Assembly (NCBI RefSeq): GCF_900105905.1 | Contig: NZ_FNSV01000005.1 | Location: 6,944,001 to 7,008,000 of the forward strand | DNA: 64,000 nucleotides | Direction of reading: 5' to 3' | Origin: Rhodococcus koreensis | GTDB lineage: Bacteria; Actinomycetota; Actinomycetes; Mycobacteriales; Mycobacteriaceae | Shown here: positions 33,160 through 43,314 of the stretch, in pieces | Layout: each line of letters opens with the position of its first letter | Numbering within the stretch: position 1 is the stretch's first letter | Program-made: the position numbers and the translations under genes | Notes under the pieces: model-generated | Database searches by the model: none | Told to the model about the DNA's origin: nothing | The model's input: only the letters and a program-made list of their open reading frames with translations

Positions 33160-34874
33160 GCGTAAGCAACCCAGCTGCCGAACTCGGTGATGTCCGTGGC
33201 CCCGTCGACCGCGTCGTGGGTGCAGCTGAAGCCCACCACGGCGCGGCCGTCGGACAATTCGACGCTCGTCAGGGCCATCGGGGCGGGCAGCGCCGCGAGG
33301 AAGCTACCCAGCCCCGCAGCGGACACGCGGAACAGTTCCCCGGAAATCGGGGAGCCCGCGCCGGGACCGCGGCGCACAAGGCCGGGCTTGGGCGGGGTGG
33401 TGTCGAGCGCGGTGAGCCGGTACGCGTCGGTGGTGGTGACGGTGTCGACGTAGCGTGCCCCGATGTCCTCGAGTTGGAAGTGCAGGGGCTGCCCGCGCAG
33501 GTGCGCGCCGAACACGGCCAGTTCCACCCCCTCCTCGACGAGGGTGGGCGCGGGCGCGCCGAGCAGCCGGGCGGCGAGGTCGACGGCCACCTGATCGGCG
33601 AACGCCGGCACCACGAACATGACCCCGAACGGTTCGCCGGCGGCGGTCGGGACACCCGGGACGGCGACCGCCGCCATGTCGAGCAGGTTGCAGAAGTTCG
33701 TGTAGGTGCCCATCCGCCGGTTGATGCCGATCGGATCCGCTTGCACGGCAGCGATGGTCGGGTGTTCGGTGGTGGTGGGCAGCAGGAGTCCGTCGAAACC
33801 GGCCAGCAGATCCCGCGTCTGCGCCTTGACGCGGGTGAGCGTGTCGAGGTCGGCGGCGAACTCGTGGCCCGCGGGCTTGCGCGCCGACTCGACGATGGCG
33901 GTGACCACAGGATCGGCACCCGCAGGTGCCGTGTCGAGGAATTGCCCGACGGCGGTGTACCGCTCGGCGACGACGGCGCCGTCGTACAGCAACCGGGCGG
34001 CATCGAGCAGCGGGGAGATGTCGACCGCCTCGACGGCGAACCCGCGGTCCGTCAACGACGCGACCGTGTCGGCGAACGCCGCGCGGTACTCCGGCGTCAG
34101 CAGGGCGAGATTTGCTTCCGTGGGAATCGCGACGCGTGCATGCGCGGGCGCGGCGAGCCGGACGTCGGACGGCCACGCACGGCTGCGCGGGTCCGCGGTC
34201 GCGGGGCCAGACATGATGCGGGCGGCAGTCACCGCCGTGTCGAGTTCAGTGGCGAAGACGGTGACGCAGTCGTAGTCGACGCACGCCGGAACGACCCCGT
34301 CGGCGGGGATGACGCCGAGTGTCGCCTTGATTCCGACGAGGCCGTTGAACGCCGCCGGGACCCGGCCGGATCCCGCTGTGTCGGTGCCGATTCCGATGTC
34401 GGCGATGCCGAGGGCGACGGCCACCGCCGAACCCGAGCTGGATCCGCCCGACACACGTTCGGGGTCCCACGAGCACCGGACGGCGCCGTACGGACTGCGT
34501 GTCCCGACCAGTCCGGTCGCGAACTGGTCGAGGTTCGTCTTCCCGAGTACGACAGCGCCCTGGTCGACCAGGCGGCGCACGGCACTCGCGGTGACGTCCG
34601 GGAGATAGGCGAACTCGGGGCACGCGGCCGACGTCGGGAGTCCGGCGACGTCGATGTTGTCCTTGACCGCCACGACCTTCCCGGCCAGGGGCAGGTGCTC
34701 GCCGGCGTCGAGACGGGCCTGCACGGCAACGGCATCGGCGTGGACGTCCTCGGCGGGCCGGAGGGTGATCCACACCTCCGGGCGGTCCACCTCGGCGATC
34801 CGCCGGAAGGCGTCCTCGACCCGGGCGGTGGGGGACAGGGCGGCCTGTCCGCGGTTCACGGCATCGACAGTCAT
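33129..34874 (-). CDS. atzF: Allophanate hydrolase
   Basis: 581 residues. The N-terminal ~440 residues are an amidase-signature enzyme with the Ser-Ser-Lys triad: Lys in VAVKDNIDVAG, Ser in the glycine/serine loop VSGGSSSGSAVAVALG, and Ser in GTDTAGSGRVPA. The C-terminal ~140 residues (GAHLRGQPLHFQLEDIGA) are the extra domain characteristic of allophanate hydrolase. It splits allophanate, made by urea carboxylase, into CO2 and ammonia. The ATG overlaps the TGA of the urea carboxylase gene (TGATG), so the pathway is translationally coupled. Confidence 0.95.
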   Translation of the reverse strand: MTVDAVNRGQAALSPTARVEDAFRRIAEVDRPEVWITLRPAEDVHADAVAVQARLDAGEHLPLAGKVVAVKDNIDVAGLPTSAACPEFAYLPDVTASAVRRLVDQGAVVLGKTNLDQFATGLVGTRSPYGAVRCSWDPERVSGGSSSGSAVAVALGIADIGIGTDTAGSGRVPAAFNGLVGIKATLGVIPADGVVPACVDYDCVTVFATELDTAVTAARIMSGPATADPRSRAWPSDVRLAAPAHARVAIPTEANLALLTPEYRAAFADTVASLTDRGFAVEAVDISPLLDAARLLYDGAVVAERYTAVGQFLDTAPAGADPVVTAIVESARKPAGHEFAADLDTLTRVKAQTRDLLAGFDGLLLPTTTEHPTIAAVQADPIGINRRMGTYTNFCNLLDMAAVAVPGVPTAAGEPFGVMFVVPAFADQVAVDLAARLLGAPAPTLVEEGVELAVFGAHLRGQPLHFQLEDIGARYVDTVTTTDAYRLTALDTTPPKPGLVRRGPGAGSPISGELFRVSAAGLGSFLAALPAPMALTSVELSDGRAVVGFSCTHDAVDGATDITEFGSWVAYAREYFLTARR

Positions 34875-37800
34875 CAGTTTTCTGCTCCAATCACGACGAG
34901 AAGGGTGCCCGGTTCGACGATCGCGCCCGGTGACACGAGGACTTCGAGGACGGCGCCCGGCGAGGTGAACGCGACCGGCATCTCGAGTTTCATCGCCTCG
35001 AGCACCACGGCGTTCTGGCCCGCTTCGACGCGCTGCCCGGCCTCGACCTCGACGCGCCACACGCTGCCGACCATCGGCGCCTCGACGACGACGGCGCCCG
35101 GCGGGAAGTCGCCGCGCGCGGCCGGCTCGGGTGCGGTGACCTGTTCGACACGGTCGAATTCGCCCGACGCGCGCCACGCCGACTTCTCGGTCTCGAACGC
35201 CGCGGACTGCCGGGCGTCGAACTCGGCGATGGATTCGGCGTTGTCCTGCAGGAACTTCAGATGGTCGGCGAACGCGAACGTGCCGTCGGAGATCTCCGCG
35301 TCGAACCGCCCGGCCACCGCCTGCGCGCGGTACTCGCGCAACTGCTCCGGGGTGACGGGTTCCCACACGATGCGGTCGAAGAACCGGAACATCCAGGGTT
35401 TGCCCTCGTCGAACGGGCGGTGCTGCCGGTAGCCCGACCAGATCGGGACGGTGCGCCCGATCAGCTGGTAGCCGCCCGGCGACTCCATGCCGTAGACACA
35501 CAGGTACTTGCCGCCGATCCCGACGGCGTCGGATGGCGTCCAGGTGCGGGCCGGGTTGTACTTGGTGGTGACCAGGCGGTGCCGCGGGTCGAGGGGCACG
35601 GCCAGCGGTGCACCGAGGTAGACGTCGCCGAGCCCCAGTACCAGGTATTCGGCGTCGAACACGGCGTCCCGGACTTCGTCGACGCTGCCCAATCCGTTGA
35701 TCCGCCGGATGAATTCGGTGTTCGACGGCAGCCATGGCGCCTCGTCGCGGACCCCGCTGCGGTAGCGGTCGATGGCCTCCGCGATGGACGGGTCGTCGAA
35801 CGACAACGGCAACCGGACCGTGCGACTCGGCACCACCAGATCGTGCGTCGCCGGCAGCAGTTCCTCGATGTCCTGGAGGACGTCCAGCAGCCTCCCGGCC
35901 GGGAGGCGGTCGGCGTCGAAGTGCAGGTGAAGCGACCGGACACCCGGCGTGATGTCGATGACGCCCGGGACGCGGCGCCGGACCAGCGCCTCCGACAACG
36001 CGTGGACGCGCATGCGGAGTCCGAGATCCAGTTCCCGGTCCCCGTATTCGACGAGGACGTTGTCGTCGCCGGCGCGCAGGTACGCGACCTCCGGTCGGTC
36101 CAGAATCGGCGCGATGCGGTGCAGCACCCCGCCGTCGCTGTTCGACGACCGGGTCACCGCGGGCGGAACATCCAGTCTGCGAGACGAATCCGAAGAACGC
36201 AGTGAGTCCGCACCGTCGTCGGAGACCGCGACGAACCGCACGCTGTCGCCGGGCCGGATCTGCCCGAGCTTCCACCGGTGGGCCTTGGCGACGGTGAGCG
36301 GGCACGCGAAGCCGCCGAGGCTCGGCCCGTCGGGTCCGAGCAGAATCGGAGTGTCGCCCGAGACGTTGAGGGCTCCGACGCTGTACGCGTTGTCGTGCAG
36401 GTTCGACGGGTGCAGTCCGGCGTCGCCGCCGTCGGTTCTCGACCACACCGGCTTGGGGCCGTCGAGCCGGAGTCCGGTCCGGTTCGCGTGGGTCTGGACC
36501 TTCCAGCTGGTGTCGTAGAACTGCGCCATGTCGGAATCGGTGAAGTAGGCGGGCGCCGGCTGCGGTCCCTCGGTGACGGCGAGATGCCACACGTGCGTGA
36601 ACTCCGGGATCGAGTCCTCCGGGACGGGATGCGGCGCGCCGAGACCCGTCGTGTTCTCGAACAGCGAGTCGTCGAACAGGCCTAGCACATCGCCCGTGGC
36701 GACGGCCTTACCCGTGATGCCGCCGAACCCGCCGAGCGTGAACGTGGCTGCGCTGCCGTGATACAGCGGGGCGTCGATCCCGCCCCGGAACGCGACGTAC
36801 GTGCGCAGACCCGTGTCCGCCGGAGTGCCGACGTCGAGTACGGATCCGGCCGGCGCTTCCACCGGGTGCCACAGAGGGATCGGCTCGCCGTCGAGGGTGA
36901 CGGGGGCATCGGCGCCGCCCACGCAGATCACGGTGGCATCCGAGAACACCAGGCGCGGCCCCTGCAGGGTGCATTCGAGCCCCGGTGCGCCGGCCGGATT
37001 GCCGACCGCCGTGTTGACCAGCTGGAACGACAGGTCGTCCATCGGCCCGGACGGGGGAATTCCGACCTCCCACAGGCCGATCCGGCCCGGATGGTCCTGC
37101 ACCGTCGTCATGGTTCCCGCACGGAGGACGTCGACGCGACGCCCGGTGGCCCGCAGATCGGCCAGCGACTGCGTGGTGTGCGCGGCGTCCAGAACGGTGT
37201 CGGCGACGCAGATCCGCCGGAGCTGGGGAAGGTTGGTCTGGATTCCGTAGATGTGGGTGTCGGCGAGCGCCTCCGCGAGGGCGGCGAACGCCGCCGTGCG
37301 CCGGTGCCCGCGGGTGATCACCTTCGCCAGCATCGGGTCGTAGAAGGCGCTCACCTCGGTGCCCGTGTCGACCCACGTCTCCACCCGCGTGTGAGCCGGG
37401 AACTCCACACCCGTGAGGCGTCCGGCGCTGGGACGGTAGTCGTGGCCGGGGTCCTCGGCGTAGATGCGGGCCTCGACGGCGGTTCCCCTGATCTCGGGTC
37501 CGGAGTCGGGCAGCCCGTCCAGCATGGAACCGTCGCCGCGGGCGAGCCTCAGCATCCACTCGACGAGATCCACCCCGGTGACCTCCTCGGTCACCGGGTG
37601 CTCCACCTGCAGTCGGGTGTTCATCTCGAGGAACGACGCCTCACCGCGGTCCACGTCGTAGACGAACTCCACGGTTCCGGCCGACCGGTAGTTCACCGAG
37701 GACGCGAGACCGCGGGACGCGGCCAGCAGTCGCTCCACCACCTCGTCGGAGAGTCCGGGCGCCGGCGCCTCCTCGACCACCTTCTGATTGCGGCGCTGCA

Positions 37801-38524
37801 GCGAGCAGTCGCGGGTGCCGAGGCTGAGCGTGCGGCCGTGGCCGTCACCGAACACCTGCACCTCGATGTGCCGGGCGCGGGCCACGAAGCGTTCCAGGAA
37901 CACCCCCGACGAGGAGAAGTTTGCCTGGGCGAGGCGCTGGACGCGGTCGTAGGCTTCGCGGAGCTCCGTGGCGTCGAAGCACGCCTGCATCCCGATGCCG
38001 CCACCGCCGCCGACCGCCTTGATCATCACCGGATAACCGATCTCGGAAGCCGCGGACAGGGCGGCGTCCGCGGAGTCGAGGAGCCCGCTGCCCGCGACGA
38101 GCGGGACGCCGACGGCGCGTGCGGCCTCGCGTGCCGTGTGCTTGTTCCCGAACGTGCGCAACTGTTCGGGAGTGGGACCGACGAACGCGATGCCCGCGGA
38201 TTCCGCCGCCGCGGCGAACGCGTCGTTCTCCGACAGGAACCCGTACCCGGGATGAATCGCGCCTGCGCCCGTGGCGAGTGCGGCCTCCACGACGGCGTCG
38301 GCCCGCAGATACGACTCGTGGGCGGGAGCCGGGCCCAGCCGGACGGCGACGTCGGCCATCTCGACGTGCGCGGCCGCGGAATCGGCGTCGGAATACACCG
38401 CAACCGTCTTCAGTCCGAGAAGATGCGCGGTTCGCATGATGCGGCAGGCGATTTCGCCCCGGTTCGCGACGAGCAGGGTGTCGAAGGAGTACTCGATCGG
38501 CGGCGTATTCATCCCTGTGGACAT
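34874..38524 (-). CDS. uca: Urea carboxylase (biotin-dependent)
   Basis: 1216 residues. Domains in order: biotin carboxylase (~15-460, starting LLVANRGEIACRIM), carboxyltransferase built from KipA/KipI-like AHS modules (~470-1030), and a C-terminal biotinyl domain with Lys1179 in LEAMKLEM. It carboxylates urea to allophanate with ATP and bicarbonate. The DUF1989-type partners that mark guanidine carboxylase clusters are absent, so urea is the more likely substrate. ATG 38524 is used; ATG 38512 is an in-frame alternative. TGTATACG (38528-38535) just upstream also occurs in the urtA operator. Confidence 0.95.
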   Translation of the reverse strand: MSTGMNTPPIEYSFDTLLVANRGEIACRIMRTAHLLGLKTVAVYSDADSAAAHVEMADVAVRLGPAPAHESYLRADAVVEAALATGAGAIHPGYGFLSENDAFAAAAESAGIAFVGPTPEQLRTFGNKHTAREAARAVGVPLVAGSGLLDSADAALSAASEIGYPVMIKAVGGGGGIGMQACFDATELREAYDRVQRLAQANFSSSGVFLERFVARARHIEVQVFGDGHGRTLSLGTRDCSLQRRNQKVVEEAPAPGLSDEVVERLLAASRGLASSVNYRSAGTVEFVYDVDRGEASFLEMNTRLQVEHPVTEEVTGVDLVEWMLRLARGDGSMLDGLPDSGPEIRGTAVEARIYAEDPGHDYRPSAGRLTGVEFPAHTRVETWVDTGTEVSAFYDPMLAKVITRGHRRTAAFAALAEALADTHIYGIQTNLPQLRRICVADTVLDAAHTTQSLADLRATGRRVDVLRAGTMTTVQDHPGRIGLWEVGIPPSGPMDDLSFQLVNTAVGNPAGAPGLECTLQGPRLVFSDATVICVGGADAPVTLDGEPIPLWHPVEAPAGSVLDVGTPADTGLRTYVAFRGGIDAPLYHGSAATFTLGGFGGITGKAVATGDVLGLFDDSLFENTTGLGAPHPVPEDSIPEFTHVWHLAVTEGPQPAPAYFTDSDMAQFYDTSWKVQTHANRTGLRLDGPKPVWSRTDGGDAGLHPSNLHDNAYSVGALNVSGDTPILLGPDGPSLGGFACPLTVAKAHRWKLGQIRPGDSVRFVAVSDDGADSLRSSDSSRRLDVPPAVTRSSNSDGGVLHRIAPILDRPEVAYLRAGDDNVLVEYGDRELDLGLRMRVHALSEALVRRRVPGVIDITPGVRSLHLHFDADRLPAGRLLDVLQDIEELLPATHDLVVPSRTVRLPLSFDDPSIAEAIDRYRSGVRDEAPWLPSNTEFIRRINGLGSVDEVRDAVFDAEYLVLGLGDVYLGAPLAVPLDPRHRLVTTKYNPARTWTPSDAVGIGGKYLCVYGMESPGGYQLIGRTVPIWSGYRQHRPFDEGKPWMFRFFDRIVWEPVTPEQLREYRAQAVAGRFDAEISDGTFAFADHLKFLQDNAESIAEFDARQSAAFETEKSAWRASGEFDRVEQVTAPEPAARGDFPPGAVVVEAPMVGSVWRVEVEAGQRVEAGQNAVVLEAMKLEMPVAFTSPGAVLEVLVSPGAIVEPGTLLVVIGAEN

Positions 38525-38527
38525 GGT

Positions 38528-38535
38528 TGTATACG
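38528..38535 (-). promoter_or_regulatory. CGTATACA motif upstream of urea carboxylase
   Basis: Read on the coding strand it is CGTATACA, identical to one half of the inverted repeat upstream of urtA. It could be a half-site for the GntR protein encoded at the end of the urt operon. It could equally be a promoter -10 (TATACA), being only 3 bp from the start codon. Confidence 0.35.
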
Positions 38536-38594
38536 CTAAGGACGGGGTGTTTCACCGAGATTTCTCGAAGTAAAGCGTGGGTTAGTAACACCTC

Positions 38595-40034
38595 TCACGG
38601 TGTCGAGGGCTGCACCGGGGGGACGAAGTCGAACGTCGTGCCGAGCAGCCACACCAGCAGCAGGACCACCGGCAGGTGGAACATGAACTGCAGGAACGTG
38701 AATCCCACCAGATCGCGTGCCCTGAGCCCCAGCACCGCGAGCAGCGGCAGCATGAAGAACGGGTTGATCAGGTTCGGCAGCGCCTCGGCGACGTTGTACA
38801 CCTGGACCGTCCAGCCCAGGTTCATCCCGACGTCGGTGGCCGACTGCATGACGTACGGTGCCTCGACCAGCCACTTTCCGCCGCCGGACGGCACGAACAG
38901 GCCCAGCACGACGGTGTAGAGGGCGATGACGACGGTGAACGCTCCGCCGCTGCCGATGTTCGTGAAGAACTCGGCCAGGTGCTCCGAGATGGTGAGGCCG
39001 TTTCTGCCCTCGGCCTTGGTGAGGATCGCGGCCATCGCGGCATACAGCGGAAACTGGACCAGGATGCCTGCCGTGGCCGGGACGGCCAGGGCGACGGCCT
39101 GCAGGAATTTACGCGGCGTCCCGTGCAGCACCAGCCCCAGCATGAGGAAGACCAGCAGATAGCCGTTCAGGCTGCTGACGACGGTGAGCAGGGGTTTGGT
39201 CGCCAGCTGAGAGACGAGCCATCCCAACGTCATCAGACCGGCCAGTATCGGCAGGATCCGGCTGTACTCGAGCCACTCTCCCGGTCGCGATCGAGGCGGG
39301 ACGTCCTTCGGCCGGTCGTCGAGGTCCACCTCCAGGTCGTGGGCGGTGGTGACGGCGGCGCCCCTCGGCGCCGAGAAGTGGGCGATCACCACGGTCAGGG
39401 CGATGATGATCACGCACATCAGCAGCGACTGCCACGTGAAGATCGTGGTCCCGAAGTCGAGGACGCCGGTGATCGTCAGCAGCGCCGGCGGCAGGGACGC
39501 GGCGGTGGCCTGGAGTTGGGCGGCGGAGGACGACATGCCGAGCGCCCACACCGCGCCGAGGCCCATGAAGGCCGCCGCGCCCAGAGCGCGGTAGTCCACC
39601 CGCAGATCGGTTCGGCGCGCGATCGCCCGGGCCAGCAGCCCGCCGAACACCAGGCTGAGCCCCCAGTTCAGGAACGAGACCGACATGGACAGGAAGGCCA
39701 CGAAACTGACTGCGCTGCGTGCAGTCCCGGGCACCGTCGCCAGACGGTCGATCAGCCGGGCCACCGGTGGGGACGTCGCGACGACGTACCCGGTCAGCAC
39801 CACCATCGCCATCTGCAGGGTGAACGCGGTCAGATCCCAGAACCCGTCGCCGAACGCGTCCACCACTTCCTGCGGAGACGAACCGTTGGCCAGTGCGGCC
39901 ACCGCGACGACGAAGACACCGACGAGGGCGAAGACGTAGGCGTCCGGAAACCACTTCTCCGTCCACCCGGCCAGCGACTGCGCAACCCGCGCCAGACCCT
40001 TCTCGGAACGGACGTCTTCGGTGGCGGAGGTCAT
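38595..40034 (-). CDS. Short-chain fatty acid transporter, AtoE family
   Basis: 479 residues with about 11-12 membrane helices and an internal hydrophilic loop near 225-250. The motifs VVLTGYVVATSPPVARLI, SFLNWGLSLVFGGLLARA and GLFVPSGGGKWLVEAPYVMQ are typical of AtoE/TIGR00366 carriers, which are thought to import short-chain fatty acids. GAGGAA precedes the ATG. It is 42 bp after the carboxymuconolactone-decarboxylase-like gene and 70 bp before uca on the same strand, so it may be read with either. A role in nitrogen metabolism is not implied. Confidence 0.88.
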   Translation of the reverse strand: MTSATEDVRSEKGLARVAQSLAGWTEKWFPDAYVFALVGVFVVAVAALANGSSPQEVVDAFGDGFWDLTAFTLQMAMVVLTGYVVATSPPVARLIDRLATVPGTARSAVSFVAFLSMSVSFLNWGLSLVFGGLLARAIARRTDLRVDYRALGAAAFMGLGAVWALGMSSSAAQLQATAASLPPALLTITGVLDFGTTIFTWQSLLMCVIIIALTVVIAHFSAPRGAAVTTAHDLEVDLDDRPKDVPPRSRPGEWLEYSRILPILAGLMTLGWLVSQLATKPLLTVVSSLNGYLLVFLMLGLVLHGTPRKFLQAVALAVPATAGILVQFPLYAAMAAILTKAEGRNGLTISEHLAEFFTNIGSGGAFTVVIALYTVVLGLFVPSGGGKWLVEAPYVMQSATDVGMNLGWTVQVYNVAEALPNLINPFFMLPLLAVLGLRARDLVGFTFLQFMFHLPVVLLLVWLLGTTFDFVPPVQPSTP

Positions 40035-40076
40035 GCAGCCGTTCCTCTTCTCTGCGTTCTCTGCGCTGTGCGGAAC

Positions 40077-40610
40077 CTAGGAGTAGTCGCGTTCGATCCT
40101 CAGCGTCCCGATGGTGGTGGCCAGGGCGTCGTACTGGGTCACCAGAAAACAGAACTCGATCAGCCGGCGATCGTCGAAGTACACGCCGAGCGCCGACCAC
40201 GTGGCATCGTCCAGATTGTCGGTGGTGACGAGTTGGTCGACAGCGGTGAGGATGGCGCGGCGGCGCGCGTCCCAGCCTTCCGCGTCGGGACCTTCCAGCA
40301 CCTGTTCGAGCAGCGCCGGGGTGACGCCGGCCCGGCGTCCGAGGCGCACGTGGTGGTCCATCTCGTAGCCGCACTTCCGCAGGTGCGCCACCCGGAGGAT
40401 GATCAGTTCGGTCTCGTGGCGGGAGATCTTTCCGCCCGGCATCAGCTTGCCGGAGTAGTGCAGCCACGCGCGGAAGAGACCCCCCGTGTGGCCCACCGTG
40501 CTGAACAGATGCGCGTCCGGGACGCCGGCGACGCGGGAGATGACGCGCCACAGCACCCAGTTGACGGGGCCGAGTTCCTTCAGACGTCCCGGTGGAATGC
40601 GTGCGGTCAC
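40077..40610 (-). CDS. Carboxymuconolactone decarboxylase-like (AhpD fold) protein
   Basis: 177 residues. LIILRVAHLRKCGYEMDHHVRLG is the AhpD/CMD core, with the single Cys of RKCGYEMDHH and a His pair. Only one Cys is present, not CxxC, so peroxidase activity through a disulphide is unlikely. The homologue I recall in M. tuberculosis is Rv0464c, which lies just before ramB as this does if the mobile DNA and urea genes are ignored. The GTG overlaps the TGA of the upstream SDR gene (GTGA). Confidence 0.88.
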   Translation of the reverse strand: MTARIPPGRLKELGPVNWVLWRVISRVAGVPDAHLFSTVGHTGGLFRAWLHYSGKLMPGGKISRHETELIILRVAHLRKCGYEMDHHVRLGRRAGVTPALLEQVLEGPDAEGWDARRRAILTAVDQLVTTDNLDDATWSALGVYFDDRRLIEFCFLVTQYDALATTIGTLRIERDYS

Positions 40611-41491
40611 GCCGCCCCCTCTCCTTCTACTCGCCCCCTGGCAGGAACGGTTGCGTGCGTGCGTAGTTCGATCGACCGGGTCATCTCGGTCGCCCGAGAT
40701 GCGAGGCCCCGATGTGGGAGGGCCCGGAGTGCGAGCATACGCACAGAATCCGTCCCGGGTACCCGGGACGGCGCGGAAATCCGGTTCTTCCGTCCCGCGA
40801 TTCCCCGTTCGAGCGCGTCGACCGCCACCGTGATCGAGGACGTCCGGGCGAGTGCGCTGCCGCGGGGTGCGGGGACCGCGACGCCGTCGAAACCGATCAG
40901 GGTGCGATCGGTGTCGATCTCGCCGAGCCGGGCGATGCCGACCCGGGTCCCGAACGGCTTCAACTCCTCCCGCAGCGCCTCGCCGAGTTCCTCGGCGCCG
41001 CCTCTCGTCGCGCTGTGGACGCCACGCAGCGGGTCGAATGCCGTCGACGATGCCACGACCAGCGCGTATCCGTTGCGATGCCCGATGTACGGCCCCGCGG
41101 CCCGCAGCGTGTGGTACGTCCCCAGCACGTTGACCTCGATGGCGTAGCGCATCACTTCCGGATCACCCGCGACAATGTGCGCCGGGGGTGTCACGCCCGC
41201 GTTCGCGACGACGACGTCGAGGCCGCCGAGCCGGTCGGTGAGGTAGTCGAACGAGTCCTCGACGGCACGCCGGTCGCGGATGTCGCACCGGCGCCACGGC
41301 GCCCGGCCGCAGGTGGTGGCAGTCTGTTCGAGGAGTTCGGGTTCGAGGCCGAGCAGCCCGACGTGGGCGCCCCGCTCGTGAAGTCGTCTGGCGAGTCCGG
41401 CGCCGATTCCCCGGGCCGAGCCGGTGATCAGGACGCGACGTCCGACCAGATTCTCTTCGAGAGTGCGTGACCGCGGAGCGTAGCGCGCAAT
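40607..41491 (-). pseudogene. Short-chain dehydrogenase, start lost at the IS605 insertion and catalytic residues changed
   Basis: The reading is open from 41491, encoding (I)ARYAPRSRTLEENLVGR then the Rossmann motif RVLITGSARGIGAG and VVVANAGVT, so the family is clear. There is no ATG, GTG or TTG in frame before the fold: the first codon next to the transposon end is ATT and an in-frame TGA lies four codons further out. The catalytic YxxxK reads HSATR, with His for Tyr and Arg (AGA, a rare codon here) for Lys. Insertion of the IS605 element has apparently removed the start. The internal ATG at 41194 would give a protein without the nucleotide-binding half. Native function unknown. Confidence 0.75.
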
Positions 41492-41500
41492 CCCGGTCCT

Positions 41501-41518
41501 TCAGGGCCGGATTAGTTC
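41501..41518 (-). pseudogene. Severed 3' end of tnpA
   Basis: On the minus strand these 18 bases read GAA CTA ATC CGG CCC TGA, the expected last codons (ELIRP stop) of the tnpA gene whose body lies at 44849-45290. With the IS110 pair removed the product ends KSMRELIRP. This is direct evidence of the insertion point. Confidence 0.7.
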
Positions 41519-41653
41519 TCCAGGGGCGCTGCTCCGCCGTGGTGAGGGGAAATGTGGCGGTCGGTCACCGTGAGTGCGTGGTTTGCCGGTGATCGTCACG
41601 GCCGCAGTCCGGTGGGGTCGGTGCTGGTTGGGGGATACTTGAGGGGTGTTTCG

Positions 41654-41790
41654 GTCGACCCCGGATGCTCTATGGTGCCGGTGAGCCTGTGGATTAGTTT
41701 GGTGGCGGAGGGCACAGTTCGTCGTCCGCGGGAACCGTGGACTGTTGCCTTCGAGCACGAGTGTCAGAGTCCTGTTTCTATCCCCGCCCT
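41654..41790 (+). ncRNA. Bridge-RNA-like leader of IS110 element 1
   Basis: Conserved blocks shared with 43315-43450 (GGTCGACCCCG, TGGTGCCGGTGAGCCTG, GGTGGCGGAGGG, TCCGCGGGAACCGTGGA, TGTTGCCTTCGAGCACGAG) alternate with 9-12-nt segments that differ completely. This is the pattern expected of guide loops. One variable segment, GGATTAGTT (41691-41699), is identical to the DNA just left of the insertion (41509-41517). Confidence 0.6.
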
Positions 41791-41853
41791 CCCCGGAACA
41801 CGCACCCATACAACCAGATACGTATCGGGCCCAGCCCGGGATCGGTGGCGGTG

Positions 41854-43095
41854 ATGGACGTGGTGCACCCGCGATGCGCGGGAATCGACATCTCCAAGAA
41901 GGACGCGAAGGTGTGCGTGCGGATCCAGGGCCGCGGCAACAGACGCACCTCCTCCACGGTGACGACGTGGGGCGCGATGACCAACCAGATCCTCGCCCTG
42001 CGCGAGCACCTACTCGAGCGGAAGGTCACCTGCGTGGTGATGGAAGCCACCAGCAACTACTGGCGCCCGTTCTACTACCTGCTCGAGGAACTCCTCGAGG
42101 TGATGCTGGTCAACGCCCATGACGTCAGGACCGTGCCCGGCCGCAAGAGCGATGTCTCCGATGCCGCCTGGCTGGCCGATCTCGGGGCGCACGGGTTGGT
42201 CAGGGCCTCGTTCGGGCCACCGGAACCGATTCGTGTGCTGCGCGATCTCACCCGCGCCCGCACCATGATCACCCACGAGCGGACCCGGGAGATCCAACGA
42301 CTCGAAAAGCTGCTCGAGGACACGGGGATCAAACTGTCTTCCGTCGCCACCGATGTCACCGGGGTCTCCGGGCGGTTGATGCTCGAGGCGCTCATCGACG
42401 GCCGTAACGATCCGGTCCAACTTTCCCAGTTGGCCAAGGGACGACTGCGGTCGAAGATTCCGGTGTTGACCGAGGCCCTGACCGGGCATTTCAGCGCCCA
42501 CCACGCGTTCATGACCCGGCTGTTCCCAGGCCGGATCGACGCCCACACCGCCGACATCGACAAGCTCTCGGCCCGCATCGACGAGGCCATGGCACCTTTT
42601 CGGCCGGCCCGGGACCTGCTGATCAGCATCCGGGCTTCTCGACGACCGTCGCCGAGATATTCATCGCCGAGACCGGCGGTGACATGCGGGTGTTCCCCAC
42701 CGCCGGGCATCTGGCCTCGTGGGCGGGCGCCGCACCGGGGTCCAACGAGTCGGCCGGTCGGGTGAAATCCACGAAGACCTGGCCCGGAAACCGGTATCTC
42801 AAGGGCGCCCTCGCCCGCCGCCGCCCTCGCCGTCTCCCGCTCCAAGGGAACCTATTTCTCGGCGAAGTTCCGGCGCATCGCCGCGCATCGGGGGCCGATG
42901 AAGGCAGTCGTGGCGGTGGAGCACGCGATGCTCGTCGCCGCCTGGAACATGCTCACCCACGGCGACTTCTACCGCGATCCCGGGGCCGACTACTTCACCC
43001 GACGCACCCCCACCAAGACCAGGGCCCGCGCGGTCGGCCAGCTCGAGGCACTCGGCTACCGCGTCATCCTCGAACCACTCGCCGACACCGCATAA
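41854..43095 (+). pseudogene. IS110-family transposase, broken by two compensating frameshifts
   Basis: The N-terminal DEDD/RuvC-like half is intact (GIDISKKDAKVCV, VVMEATSNYW, DVSDAAWLADL). At 42630/42631 one C is missing relative to element 2 (ATCCGGGCT versus ATCCCGGGT), and near 42815 one C is extra in GCCCGCCGCCGCC. Between them the frame hits a stop at 42765; after the second shift it returns to the original frame and continues to ADTA-stop. The serine-containing C-terminal domain is therefore lost in any single product. Confidence 0.88.
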
Positions 43096-43314
43096 CCCAC
43101 CACCGCCGGACCCGGTCAACCCGTCGTAATCCCGGCGGGTCACCGACCCCTGTCCTCACCCGCGGTGGTCACCTAATTTTCGTGGGAGCAATTCAGGGGC
43201 GCTTCGCTGGCCCCTCCGTGGGGACGGAAAATCTGGGCGTTGATCTCACCTGGGCGGGTGGTCACCCCTGGCCTGCGTCGCGGCGGAGGCGCACGATTTC
43301 AGGGTGCGTGTTGT

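Larger units (their letters stand above)
41521..43190 (+). mobile_element. IS110-family element 1
   Basis: Begins near CAGGGGCGCT and ends near TTTTCGTGGGAG, as does element 2 directly after it. It contains a ~330-bp leader with a bridge-RNA-like block and a frameshifted transposase. There are no terminal inverted repeats, as usual for this family. Boundaries are accurate to a few bases only. Confidence 0.75.

Noticed and set aside
34874..38524. Guanidine carboxylase rather than urea carboxylase
   Set aside because: No DUF1989/carboxyguanidine deiminase genes and no guanidine riboswitch; the only 70 bp upstream are too short for one.
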